From contig CALLLI010000134.1 of the NCBI GenBank assembly GCA_938082635.1, positions 1 to 56,761 on the forward strand: a stretch of DNA of 56,761 nt, read 5' to 3'. The position numbers and the translations under genes are program-made. Numbering within the stretch: position 1 is the stretch's first letter; the number at the start of each line of letters is the position of its first letter. This document shows, in pieces, positions 27,140 through 35,323 of this stretch. The DNA is from an uncultured Verrucomicrobiales bacterium. Lineage in GTDB: Bacteria > Verrucomicrobiota > Verrucomicrobiia > Verrucomicrobiales > DEV007. The notes beneath the pieces are model-generated. The model was not told where the DNA came from. It searched no databases and was given only the letters and a program-made list of their open reading frames with translations.

Positions 27140-28002
27140 GAGGATGCGTTTGCTAGTTTCGTGGGAATGACCATTTTCTGAATCCAGTTGCGCACTTCGG
27201 TGCAACGGACGGTGTCGTTCATGATATCGTCATCGATGCCGAGTTTCCAAGCGAGGTCTTTGCGAGTAGGGTCTTGATGGAGTTGCTCGAGATCGTCGAC
27301 GTAGGCGAGCGCTTGATCGCGAGATTGAAAGAAGCCTTTGCGTGTGAGCTTTTCGATTCGACAGAAGGTGAGCCTGGCCAGCTCGTGAAGGTCAAATTCG
27401 GGGTGATACTGAAGTCCCCAGAACGTGCCGTTTCCATGAGTGACGCAAACTGATTGGACTGCGGAGAAGGCATTCCCTGACAGATTGAGTCCTCCAGGAG
27501 GGAGTTGGGTGATCTCGTCATCGTGTGAGGTGACGGCATCGAAGATCGCGCGGCGTCCTTCGTGCATGGGATGGCCCAAGCCCTCGTTCGTGAGACCGAT
27601 CTTTCGTGAGATGCCCATTTCGCGGCCCTTGGGATTCACGCTTACGTGTCCGCCTGCTGCGACGACCGCGATCTGTGCTGCCCAGCAACTGCCAAAGCTG
27701 GGCACGCCTGTTTCGTAGACATTACGTTGAAGTTGAATCTGATCGCCAACTTCGGCACTGTCATCATTGCAGCCGAGACTGCAACCGGTCCAGGTCACGC
27801 CGTCGTAATTTGATAACTTCTCTGGACTTGGCATGTTTCTGTCAGGGTCCGATGGGTAGAGCTTGTCGCACGAAACGGAAACCGGGCTCCACCGCTCTAG
27901 CATGGCTGAATAGAGATTGGCGGCAATGGAGGCACCGCCAGCAGTGAGATCTTCACGGGCAGCTTTGGTATAACCGTCGATGATGAGGAATCGCAGATTC
28001 AT
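27136..28002 (-). CDS. Class I glutamine amidotransferase-like protein
   Basis: A 288-residue GMP-synthase-type class I GATase domain. The nucleophile elbow is GSCWAAQ (Cys106) and the catalytic pair is in GLQYHPEFD (His200, Glu202), so the Cys-His-Glu triad is complete. No partner synthetase domain is fused and no synthetase gene is adjacent, so the protein may be a free-standing amidase or gamma-glutamyl hydrolase rather than a subunit of an amidotransferase. The start at 28002 overlaps the HAD gene stop by ATGA, and its own stop overlaps the SDR start the same way, implying translational coupling. Its role in the phosphonate cluster is unknown. Confidence 0.85.
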   Translation of the reverse strand: MNLRFLIIDGYTKAAREDLTAGGASIAANLYSAMLERWSPVSVSCDKLYPSDPDRNMPSPEKLSNYDGVTWTGCSLGCNDDSAEVGDQIQLQRNVYETGVPSFGSCWAAQIAVVAAGGHVSVNPKGREMGISRKIGLTNEGLGHPMHEGRRAIFDAVTSHDDEITQLPPGGLNLSGNAFSAVQSVCVTHGNGTFWGLQYHPEFDLHELARLTFCRIEKLTRKGFFQSRDQALAYVDDLEQLHQDPTRKDLAWKLGIDDDIMNDTVRCTEVRNWIQKMVIPTKLANASS

Positions 28003-28748
28003 GAATTCAAGCTTTGGATGGTTTCGAGGAGACTGGCATAAGAGTTGCAAATAGCGTCAGCCGATGTGGTCGCGGCATCGACATCGCGGGTGGCGGTAAA
28101 CAGGATGGCTTTCATGCCCATGGCTTGGGCTCCTTTGATGTCATTGTGATCCCGATCACCGATGTGAACGACTTCGTTTGGAGAGAGTGTCATTTCGTCG
28201 AGCACGGTGGTGAACAAGTCTGGATGTGGCTTGGAGTGGCCGACTTCATCGGAGAATGCGAATGCGGAGAAGTACTCCACAATCTGATGGTTTCCGAGCA
28301 AGCGGCGGAGTTCCAATCCTGGGGTGACGATGGCATCAGACACGATGGCGAGTTGATAATCTTTTGATAGGACCTGAAGTGTCTTTAAGCAGTTCTCGAT
28401 GATATCGGGAGGCATCTCGACTTCCATGATAGAGGTGGCGTGCACGAGGGCCTCCCAAGCCTTAGGACGCGGGCGGTCTAGTCCTCTGACGATGACCTCA
28501 AGACGCTCGGCGATGGGCCAGGTGATGTGGTGCTCTTTCCATACCTTGTTGAAAGCGGCATCAATTGCGTCGTAAGCCAACACGACGGCACCGAGTTCAA
28601 TGGGCGCATCCGCATTGAGGGCTTCCCAGACGAGATGCCGGCGCTCGTCGCGTTTGGAACGCAGGCCTTTGGCGGCACGATGCCGTTCGTCAGAATCATC
28701 GTGAACGAGGGTGTCCCAGAGGTCGAAAGTAATGCCGCGTATGCTCAT
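27999..28748 (-). CDS. HAD-superfamily hydrolase with DLWDT motif
   Basis: A 249-residue HAD protein. Motif I is FDLWDTL: nucleophile Asp9 is present, but the usual second Asp of DxD is Trp11, as in D-x-Y/W-type members. Motif II is in AIVSDA, the conserved Lys is in SKPHPDLF and motif IV is HIGDRDHNDIKGA. The replaced acid/base residue makes an ordinary phosphatase less certain; phosphonatase (PhnX, DxAGT) and haloacid dehalogenases (DxYGT) also lack it. It does not otherwise look like PhnX, and PhnY/PhnA already provide a C-P cleavage route. It sits between ALDH and GATase genes with ATGA overlaps on both sides. Confidence 0.85.
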   Translation of the reverse strand: MSIRGITFDLWDTLVHDDSDERHRAAKGLRSKRDERRHLVWEALNADAPIELGAVVLAYDAIDAAFNKVWKEHHITWPIAERLEVIVRGLDRPRPKAWEALVHATSIMEVEMPPDIIENCLKTLQVLSKDYQLAIVSDAIVTPGLELRRLLGNHQIVEYFSAFAFSDEVGHSKPHPDLFTTVLDEMTLSPNEVVHIGDRDHNDIKGAQAMGMKAILFTATRDVDAATTSADAICNSYASLLETIQSLNS

Positions 28749-30085
28749 GATAGTCGGAAGTGTTTTGATTTGCGTCGGGTGACGCCGAGAAGGCCGTATT
28801 TAGATAGGCTCGAACCGACACCGCTTTCGTTGACTCCAGTCCAGGGTAATGCGGGGTCGAGGTAGTCGCAGCGATTCATGAAGACCGTGCCGGTATTTGC
28901 TCCCTCACAGAATCGCTCTGCGCGATCTTGGCTTGTAGTGAAGATGATAGATGTGAGTCCGTAGCTTGAATCGTTGATCAGTGAAAGGGCTTCATCGTCA
29001 TTGGCTACCTTCATGACGGGAAGGATGGGCCCGAAGTTCTCGATGGTCATGACGTCCATGTCATGTGTGATCTTGGTCAATAAGGTGGGCTCGAAGAAGG
29101 TTCCTTTTCCGATGACACGAGCCTGACCGCCTCGTATGACCTCGGCCCCTTTGGCAACCGCGTCATTGATCTGATCGGTCATGAGCGTGGCATTCGATGC
29201 TTGGGCGAGCGGTCCTAAGGTCGTGTTGTCGCTGCGGGGATCTCCGAGCACATAGGCGTCGAGGAGATTGGCGCAATGATCGACAAAGGCCTCATAGACT
29301 GCCTCGTGGACATAGACGCGTTCGACGCCGCAGCAGGATTGCCCTGAATTGTACATGGCGCCGTCCACTAGAGACTCGGCTGCGATCTTCGGATCTGTAT
29401 CTGCCGCCACATAGGCGCCGTCCTTACCGCCTAGTTCGAGCTGACAGTCTAACAAGCCCTTCGCTGCGTGTTGGTAAACGGTTCGACCGGCTTCGACAGA
29501 GCCTGTGAAGATCACATGGTCGACCACTCGCGTTTCCATGAGCTGTCCTGCGGTGGCATGATCGATCACAGCGTGCTCGACGAGGTCGCCAAAGGCCTTG
29601 GCGAAATGGGCGCCGATGGAGAGCGTCTGCGTCGCGTGTTTCAGAAGGACGGTGTTCCCTGCAAGCAACGAGGCCATGACACCGTTGATCGTGATGAGTA
29701 GTGGGTAGTTCCAGGCAGAGATGATAAAGACCACGCCTAGTGGCTCATGAATGATCGCTTTCTCAAAACCGTCTTGCTTGCCGAGACACTCCGGCTTCAA
29801 GGTTTCGGCAGCGATGGACACTAAGTAACGCCCGCGTTCCAAGAGGCCGTCGATTTCGCCACGTGCTTGTTTGAGCGGGCGTCCCATTTCCTGAGAAATG
29901 TCCACAGCGATGGCGTCTCGTTGGCTGTCAAAGTAATCGAGAGCTTGAAGAAGCCTCTGGCAGCGTTCCTCGATCGGAACGCGTTTCCAGGCAGCTTGCT
30001 GGTCTTTTAAAGTAATGATCTGCGAATTCGCATCCGTGGTTTCGAATGGGGGGAGCGGTGCGCCGGTGTACGGATTGATTCTCAT
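28745..30085 (-). CDS. Aldehyde dehydrogenase family protein
   Basis: A 446-residue NAD(P)-dependent aldehyde dehydrogenase. Landmarks: SAWNYPL, the cofactor-site FTGSVEAGR, the general base in LELGGKDG and the nucleophile in NSGQSCCGVER, then the late ENFGPILPVMK. The protein is slightly shorter than typical family members (about 480) because the N-terminus is trimmed. It is only distantly similar to the PhnY in the same cluster, so it likely acts on a different aldehyde. It overlaps the pbfA-like gene upstream and the HAD gene downstream by four bases each, so it belongs to the phosphonate transcript. The aldehyde substrate is not known. Confidence 0.9.
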   Translation of the reverse strand: MRINPYTGAPLPPFETTDANSQIITLKDQQAAWKRVPIEERCQRLLQALDYFDSQRDAIAVDISQEMGRPLKQARGEIDGLLERGRYLVSIAAETLKPECLGKQDGFEKAIIHEPLGVVFIISAWNYPLLITINGVMASLLAGNTVLLKHATQTLSIGAHFAKAFGDLVEHAVIDHATAGQLMETRVVDHVIFTGSVEAGRTVYQHAAKGLLDCQLELGGKDGAYVAADTDPKIAAESLVDGAMYNSGQSCCGVERVYVHEAVYEAFVDHCANLLDAYVLGDPRSDNTTLGPLAQASNATLMTDQINDAVAKGAEVIRGGQARVIGKGTFFEPTLLTKITHDMDVMTIENFGPILPVMKVANDDEALSLINDSSYGLTSIIFTTSQDRAERFCEGANTGTVFMNRCDYLDPALPWTGVNESGVGSSLSKYGLLGVTRRKSKHFRLS

Positions 30086-31416
30086 AAGCTGGCGAAACAG
30101 GATTCCAAGATTGCCAAAGCGTCGTTCATCTCTGATTTCGATATCGTCAATGGTGGCGTCAAGGTGAGTATTGATCCCATGGTGATCTTAAAACTCAAGC
30201 CTTTGCCGAGAGCATCGTAGAGGATCTTCTCTGCAGTTTCGTTGGCGCGTGAACCATCTGCGTTTCGAAGCACGAGCCCGATCACGAGTCCAATCCCACG
30301 TACTTCGCGAATGATGGGATGACTCTTCTGAAGATGGGTGAGGCGTTCTCTCACGTATTCGCCAAGAGCGATTGTCTTGGCGAGGAGGTCTTCTTCTTCA
30401 ATGATGTCTAAGGTGGCAAGGGCCGCAGCACACGCGACGGGACTCTTCTCGTGAGTGTAGTGACCCAAGGCCTGGTCTGCGGCGACGTCGAATCCTTCTC
30501 GTGCGATCATGGCAGCTAACGGAAACACGCCTCCTCCCAGTCCTTTGCCGATCACGAGGATGTCAGGCACGATGTCGAAATGTTCGCAGACAAACATCTT
30601 CCCCGTTCGGCCGAGTCCGCTTGGAATCTCATCGAGGATCAGCAGAGCGCCGTGCTTGTCGCATGCGGCGCGGACTTGTTTCCAATAGGACTTTGGCGGC
30701 ACGAAGGGTGTCCAGCGAATCGTTTCTGCGATCACGGCACTAACATCGCCGCCTTCGCGTTCCAACACATACTCGACATACCGCGCACTCATGTTGGCCC
30801 ATTCCTCTGGGTCCATCTCGGGCCAAGGTCCTTCCAGTGGATCAGGTGGTGGCACGTGCTCCGTTCCGGGGAGCAACGGGCCTGCGCTCTTGCGGAAGAG
30901 TGCTTCGCCGCCGATGCTGATGGCGTCCAACGAAGCGCCGTGAAAGGACTCCCACAACGAGATCGTCTTGAATTTGCCGGTCACTGCTCGTGCTAACTTC
31001 AGAGCCATGCCAATCGCGCCGGTGCCGCCGGGAGCAAAGAGCAACTTGTTCAAGTCGCCAGGTGCGAGTTCGGTTAGGCGCTTGGCCAAGGCGACTGCTG
31101 GTTCATTGGTGAATCGACGTGGACAGAACGGCATCGTGTCCAACTGATCCTTAATCGCGGCAATGACTTTGGGGTGCCCATAGCCGACCTGGTGGACGGC
31201 ATTGCCATGGAAATCGAGATACCGTTTGCCCTGAAGATCTGTTAGGTAACTGCCATTGGTTTCGGCCAATGCGGTGAGGCAAGGCGTCGACAGCGACTGA
31301 TGCAGAAAGACCTTGGCGTCTTCTTCAAGCAACGCGCGTGTCTTGTCATCAAGATGTTCGGCGTTCCAGGCTTGACGCTGGGAACTGAGGTTGGATTCGC
31401 CTTCAGATTGAAACAT
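30082..31416 (-). CDS. pbfA: Class III PLP enzyme, probable (R)-1-hydroxy-2-aminoethylphosphonate ammonia-lyase
   Basis: A 444-residue fold-type I class III aminotransferase homologue. PLP lysine is Lys291 in VIGKGLGGG, with Asp262 in LILDEIPSG and the phosphate-binding APGGTGAIG. The opening SLSTPCL, YLDFHGNAVHQVGYGHP and LWESFHGASLDAISIGGEA match, as I remember them, the PbfA group, which eliminates ammonia from (R)-1-hydroxy-2-aminoethylphosphonate to give phosphonoacetaldehyde. PbfA genes characteristically accompany phnW with phnX or phnY-phnA, and phnW, phnY and phnA are all upstream here. That context strongly favours this role over a true aminotransferase. The gene starts three bases after the transporter gene and overlaps the ALDH gene by four bases. 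Confidence 0.75.
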   Translation of the reverse strand: MFQSEGESNLSSQRQAWNAEHLDDKTRALLEEDAKVFLHQSLSTPCLTALAETNGSYLTDLQGKRYLDFHGNAVHQVGYGHPKVIAAIKDQLDTMPFCPRRFTNEPAVALAKRLTELAPGDLNKLLFAPGGTGAIGMALKLARAVTGKFKTISLWESFHGASLDAISIGGEALFRKSAGPLLPGTEHVPPPDPLEGPWPEMDPEEWANMSARYVEYVLEREGGDVSAVIAETIRWTPFVPPKSYWKQVRAACDKHGALLILDEIPSGLGRTGKMFVCEHFDIVPDILVIGKGLGGGVFPLAAMIAREGFDVAADQALGHYTHEKSPVACAAALATLDIIEEEDLLAKTIALGEYVRERLTHLQKSHPIIREVRGIGLVIGLVLRNADGSRANETAEKILYDALGKGLSFKITMGSILTLTPPLTISKSEMNDALAILESCFASL

Positions 31417-31419
31417 GCG

Positions 31420-32709
31420 TTAGTCTTTGATCTTTGTTCGGAAACAGTACCAACTGGTCAAGATACACACGCTGCCGATGATCGATGTTGCGTAGGTGAG
31501 GTTGCGGAAGAAGCCGAGCTTCGCTCCCTCTGGTCCGCCGATGATTTGTTCGTAGATCATGACGCCTATGGTGCCGGTATAGCCAAGGGCGTCTGCGAAC
31601 ATGATGCAGAAGACGGCTGTCGCGACCGTGCCAACGGCGGCAATCATGCGATCATAGAAGATGCAATTGAACGGGACGTAGGCAAGGAAGGCACCGAAGC
31701 CGCTGGCCACCATCCATCCAAAGCCACCAAGGTGGCCCGCATTGAACATCAACGTGGACCCGCCAAGCATCAGGGTTCCTGTGAGCGCGCAAAGATGGGT
31801 GAGGAAGAAACCGCGTCGATTGTCTTTCACCAGGAACAGGAGTGCCACGATCAAAACGACTCCAAAGGCGATCGGTAGTTCGGTCTTGGTAAAGACATTC
31901 GCGCTGCTCATCGCGCCTGTTTCTTCCAGAATTTCGAGGGCGAAGTTGTCTCGATAGTCTCTGAAGATCGTGAGGCAGGTGTAGGCGATGAATCCAGCAA
32001 CCAAGCCTGGAAGAAAGGTTCTTACAAAGCGCCATCGAGCTTCCCTATCCATTGGAGCTCGCACCACGCGGGAGCTTTCATCCTCGGGAGTAGGATCGGG
32101 TAACTGACACAACATCCAGACGGCGAGGAGAAAGATCGGGAGAAAGCACAGTCCGGTCGTGAATGGCATCCAGGCTTCGGGTGTTCCCGACTCCATGAGC
32201 AACTTGCCCACGGTCTTGGCATAGCCACTGGCAATGATAAAGGAACAGCAAAGACCCGCTCCTAACAGTTCGGTGAGACGTCGTCCCTCGAGAAAGCTGA
32301 AGACCATTCCCCAGACCATGCCTAACGGAAGGCCATTGAAGAACATGGCGATGACTTTCCCCGACGGAGGCAATACGGCAAAGGCAAGCAACGCGAGTTC
32401 CGCGACTACGATGCAACTGACCAAAGCCAAGGCACGGCGTGCTTTGGGCATCTCGGAGTTCACCTTGATTCCAATGAACTTGGACAGTGCATACCCGATC
32501 AACTGGCTGATCACCAGGGCTGACTTCAACGCGAAGACGCTGCCAAAGAAACCTGCCGTTTGCTCGTCGTAGCTCCCAGCGGCAAAGCCTTTGCGAAAGC
32601 CGTACATGCAGAAGTAAGTCGTGAAGGCCGCCAAGATCGCATAGGCGGAGAAGGCCCAGGCTGGAGCCGTGGTTAGGCGTTGGGTCAGTCTGCTGGAAGA
32701 TTGGGACAT
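31420..32709 (-). CDS. DUF5690 MFS-like transporter, candidate phosphonate permease
   Basis: A 429-residue polytopic membrane protein with about twelve hydrophobic helices, including the opening AFSAYAILAAFTTYFCMYGFRKGF and a central charged loop at about 205-225 (PTPEDESSRVV) typical of major-facilitator proteins. It resembles the DUF5690 family, which is of unknown substrate. It sits inside the phosphonate cluster between two PLP-enzyme genes (11-base and three-base gaps), and no phnCDE- or phnSTUV-type ABC transporter is present in the window. The simplest inference is uptake of 2-aminoethylphosphonate or its hydroxylated form. Direction and substrate are not proven by sequence. Confidence 0.8.
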   Translation of the reverse strand: MSQSSSRLTQRLTTAPAWAFSAYAILAAFTTYFCMYGFRKGFAAGSYDEQTAGFFGSVFALKSALVISQLIGYALSKFIGIKVNSEMPKARRALALVSCIVVAELALLAFAVLPPSGKVIAMFFNGLPLGMVWGMVFSFLEGRRLTELLGAGLCCSFIIASGYAKTVGKLLMESGTPEAWMPFTTGLCFLPIFLLAVWMLCQLPDPTPEDESSRVVRAPMDREARWRFVRTFLPGLVAGFIAYTCLTIFRDYRDNFALEILEETGAMSSANVFTKTELPIAFGVVLIVALLFLVKDNRRGFFLTHLCALTGTLMLGGSTLMFNAGHLGGFGWMVASGFGAFLAYVPFNCIFYDRMIAAVGTVATAVFCIMFADALGYTGTIGVMIYEQIIGGPEGAKLGFFRNLTYATSIIGSVCILTSWYCFRTKIKD

Positions 32710-32720
32710 GGCCTATGGAT

Positions 32721-34088
32721 TCAGTTCGTGAGGAGGGAATCAGCTAGCGCCAAAGCATCTTCGATGGCGGCTAGGAGAAACTCGATTTCCTCTTCATTTA
32801 CAATCAATGGAGGCACCATCCAAAGCCCAAACTTGTCTGAGGGCACATAAACTTGGCGTTCCTGGAACAAGAAGTCGGAGACCTGTTTCACGATCGTCTC
32901 CTCGTACTTCTCGGTTGCTTTGCGCAGAGGCTCCTTGGTCGACTGATCTGCGACGAGTTCCATGGTCCAGAAGAGCCCCATCCCACGGACGTTACCCACA
33001 CAGGCGTGCTTCTGACCCAGGGTGCGTAGGCGCTCACCTAACTGGGCACCTAGGTCTGCAGACTGCGTAAGAAGTCCGTCCTCATGGAGTACTTCGAGGG
33101 ATGCCAGGGCGGCAGCACAGGCCAGTGAGTGGCCAGAATAACTTTGGCCATGACCGAAGAGATGATGGTCAAAGGACTGCGCGACTTTCTCGGTAAAAAT
33201 CGTGGCGGCGAGCGGACAGTAGACTCCGAGTGCCTTGCCCATGATGATGATGTCCGGCTCGACATTCCAGTGTTCGATGGCGAGAAATTTCCCAGTGCGC
33301 CCCATGCCGGTCATGGTTTCATCGACAATGAGCAGCAAGTCCCATCGATCACAGAGGGCTCGCACGCCTTCCAGGTAGCCATCGGGCGGGACAATGATGC
33401 CATTGCTGCCGACGATCGGTTCTAGCAGAAAAGCAGCGACCTTGTTCCGGCCGCCTTCTTGTTCGATGATGTGATTGAGATAGTTTAGATGCTGTTCGAC
33501 CGACTCAAAGTGGGGGCGATAGGGATTCGCATCGGGCGCCAAAACGACGCCGGGAACCGTTAGGGGTTCTTGAAACCACCGCCTTGGATCGCCGCTGGCA
33601 GAGGCGGCTCCTGAAGAAGAGCCGTGCCAGGAATTGTAGCGGGAAATGACCTTGTAAGGATACGGATACTGCGAGGGCGCATCGACGGTGCCACCATCGT
33701 GGAAGACGCGATTGTATTGATAGAGACGCGCGGCTTTGATCGCTCCTTCGACGGCTGCAGCGCCGCTTTGAGAGAAATAGACTTTCTTATTGGGAGAGCC
33801 CGGTGTGAGTTCCGCCAGTCTTTGGGAGAGTCGAGCCGTTGGCTCGGTGGCGAAGTCGTCGGTGACGTAGAGAACCTGGTCCATCTGAGCCCGCATGGCT
33901 GCGAGGACTTTCGGGTGATTGAAGCCTAGATTGATGCACTCGTGCGCGCTGCGCAGGTCGAAGATCTTGCGTCCGTCCTTTGTGTGGATCCAGCAGCCTT
34001 CGGTCTTAGCGACAGCAATCGGCGCGTAGCCAGCCTGAGCGGACCAGCATTGCATGGTGTGGCGAGCCTGAGTGGCGGAGATGTCCAT
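32721..34088 (-). CDS. Class III aminotransferase in phosphonate cluster
   Basis: A 455-residue class III aminotransferase related to omega-amino-acid:pyruvate and taurine:pyruvate enzymes. PLP lysine is Lys285 in IIMGKALGVYCP, with Asp256 in LIVDETMTGMGRTGK; the phosphate-binding SQSGAAAVEGAIK and the SGHSLACAAALAS segment are conserved. It differs clearly from the PbfA-like protein downstream. Possible roles are transamination of an omega-amino substrate entering with the phosphonates, a back-up AEP transaminase, or recycling of alanine; sequence does not decide. A 125-base gap separates it from phnW, longer than any other gap in the cluster, and could hold a second promoter or processing site. 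Confidence 0.85.
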   Translation of the reverse strand: MDISATQARHTMQCWSAQAGYAPIAVAKTEGCWIHTKDGRKIFDLRSAHECINLGFNHPKVLAAMRAQMDQVLYVTDDFATEPTARLSQRLAELTPGSPNKKVYFSQSGAAAVEGAIKAARLYQYNRVFHDGGTVDAPSQYPYPYKVISRYNSWHGSSSGAASASGDPRRWFQEPLTVPGVVLAPDANPYRPHFESVEQHLNYLNHIIEQEGGRNKVAAFLLEPIVGSNGIIVPPDGYLEGVRALCDRWDLLLIVDETMTGMGRTGKFLAIEHWNVEPDIIIMGKALGVYCPLAATIFTEKVAQSFDHHLFGHGQSYSGHSLACAAALASLEVLHEDGLLTQSADLGAQLGERLRTLGQKHACVGNVRGMGLFWTMELVADQSTKEPLRKATEKYEETIVKQVSDFLFQERQVYVPSDKFGLWMVPPLIVNEEEIEFLLAAIEDALALADSLLTN

Positions 34089-34213
34089 TTATTGAAGAAG
34101 CATTGTTCTACTTTGATAGATCCTGGCTGAATGTGGCTCGGGCATCTTGCTCAAGTCGCGGCCTGGAAGGCCACACTACACCATAAGTAGCGCCTGTTTG
34201 AGTTTGTTTCTAC
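34089..34213 (-). other. 125-base intercistronic gap with small hairpin
   Basis: This is the only sizeable gap inside the phosphonate cluster. It contains a small hairpin at 34160-34172 (GGCCT, loop GGA, AGGCC) with no T-run. It may mark an internal promoter or an mRNA processing point between the C-P cleavage genes and the downstream genes. No promoter elements stand out. Confidence 0.3.
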
Positions 34214-35323
34214 CTACCTCTTGGTCTCTTTGATGGCGGTTAACAAACGCCTGATATCATCGGCGTTCACATTGCCGATGGTTCCGATTCGGAAGGTGTC
34301 GCGATCAGAGACTTTGCCAGGATAGATGACGAAGCCGCGTTCTTTGAGTTCTTCGTAGAATTGCTTGAACTCAAAGCCTGGGTCAGTTGGAAACGGGAAT
34401 GCAGTGATGATGGGGGATTGCACGTCCTTGGGGAGGAGGCTTGGGAAACCGAGTTCGGCCATGCCTTCTGACAGGACGTGCTGGCTCTCCGTGTAGCGAG
34501 CACAGCGTGCCGCGATGCCGCCTTCTTTCTCGAGTTCTTTCAAGGCTTGAGCGAACGCTCGGACCGTATGGGTAGGCGAGGTGTAACGCCATTTGCCGCC
34601 GTTGCCGGCCTCCATGGTTTTCCATTGATCGAAGAGGTCGAGCGATAGTGAGCGCGCCCAGCCTGCGGTTGCCTCTAGGACGGTGCGTTTGGCCACAATG
34701 AAGCCAAAGCCGGGTACACCTTGAATGCACTTGTTGGCGCTGCTGATGACGAAGTCGATCTCTAGCTGATTCACATTGAGAGGCACACCACCGAAGGTGC
34801 ACATGGCATCAACGATGAGAACACGTCCCGCTGCTTTCACCACAGGAGCAATCTTGTCTAACGGATTCAGCATGCCTGTTGTAGTTTCCCCATGGACCAA
34901 CGCGACGTGTGTGATAGTGGGATCATCGGCGAGGGTTTGCTCTAGCTTCACCGGGTCCGGCGGGCTCAAGTCACCACTGTCCTCAACGACCAACGCGATC
35001 TTTAAGCGCGCGGCTATCTTTGCTAGACGCTGACCATAGGCGCCATTGGCGAGAACCAAGAGCTTGCCGTCCTCGGGAATCACACTGCCAATGGCAGACT
35101 CCACACTGAAGGTGCCGCTTCCTTGCATGAGCACGGCCGTGTGGGTATCGGGTGAGCCGCCAGCCAGTTCGACGAGCTGTTTCCGAATGACCTGAACGAC
35201 GTCTACGTTGTAGTCGTCGTCCCAGGTGCACCAGTCACGCATCATGACGCGTTTGACCGTTGGTGTAGTACTGAGTGGTCCTGGTGTTAGTAGCAGGTAG
35301 GGATTCTCGTCTTCGATTACCAT
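34214..35323 (-). CDS. phnW: 2-aminoethylphosphonate--pyruvate aminotransferase
   Basis: A 369-residue class V PLP aminotransferase with the PhnW hallmarks: the opening LLLTPGPLSTTPTVKRVMM followed by DWCTWDDDYN, the QGSGTFSVES phosphate-binding segment, HGETTTGMLNP, and the PLP lysine Lys198 in SSANKCIQGVPG. It converts 2-aminoethylphosphonate plus pyruvate to phosphonoacetaldehyde plus alanine in the cytoplasm. The product is the substrate of PhnY, whose gene is immediately upstream and overlaps this start by seven bases. Length and motifs are normal and the gene looks intact. Induction by the AraC-type regulator at the head of the cluster is likely. Confidence 0.95.
   Translation of the reverse strand: MVIEDENPYLLLTPGPLSTTPTVKRVMMRDWCTWDDDYNVDVVQVIRKQLVELAGGSPDTHTAVLMQGSGTFSVESAIGSVIPEDGKLLVLANGAYGQRLAKIAARLKIALVVEDSGDLSPPDPVKLEQTLADDPTITHVALVHGETTTGMLNPLDKIAPVVKAAGRVLIVDAMCTFGGVPLNVNQLEIDFVISSANKCIQGVPGFGFIVAKRTVLEATAGWARSLSLDLFDQWKTMEAGNGGKWRYTSPTHTVRAFAQALKELEKEGGIAARCARYTESQHVLSEGMAELGFPSLLPKDVQSPIITAFPFPTDPGFEFKQFYEELKERGFVIYPGKVSDRDTFRIGTIGNVNADDIRRLLTAIKETKR

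Noticed and set aside
27999..28748. HAD protein as phosphonoacetaldehyde hydrolase (PhnX)
   Set aside because: Motif I is DLWDT rather than the PhnX DxAGT pattern, the cap-domain lysine region is not recognisable, and the operon already has the PhnY-PhnA route.
28745..30085. Second aldehyde dehydrogenase as PhnY
   Set aside because: The PhnY-like opening and location next to phnA and phnW belong to the gene at 35317-36738; this one is shorter and only distantly similar.
34160..34172. Hairpin between phnW and the aminotransferase gene as a terminator
   Set aside because: The stem is only five base pairs and has no T-run; the downstream genes clearly continue the cluster.
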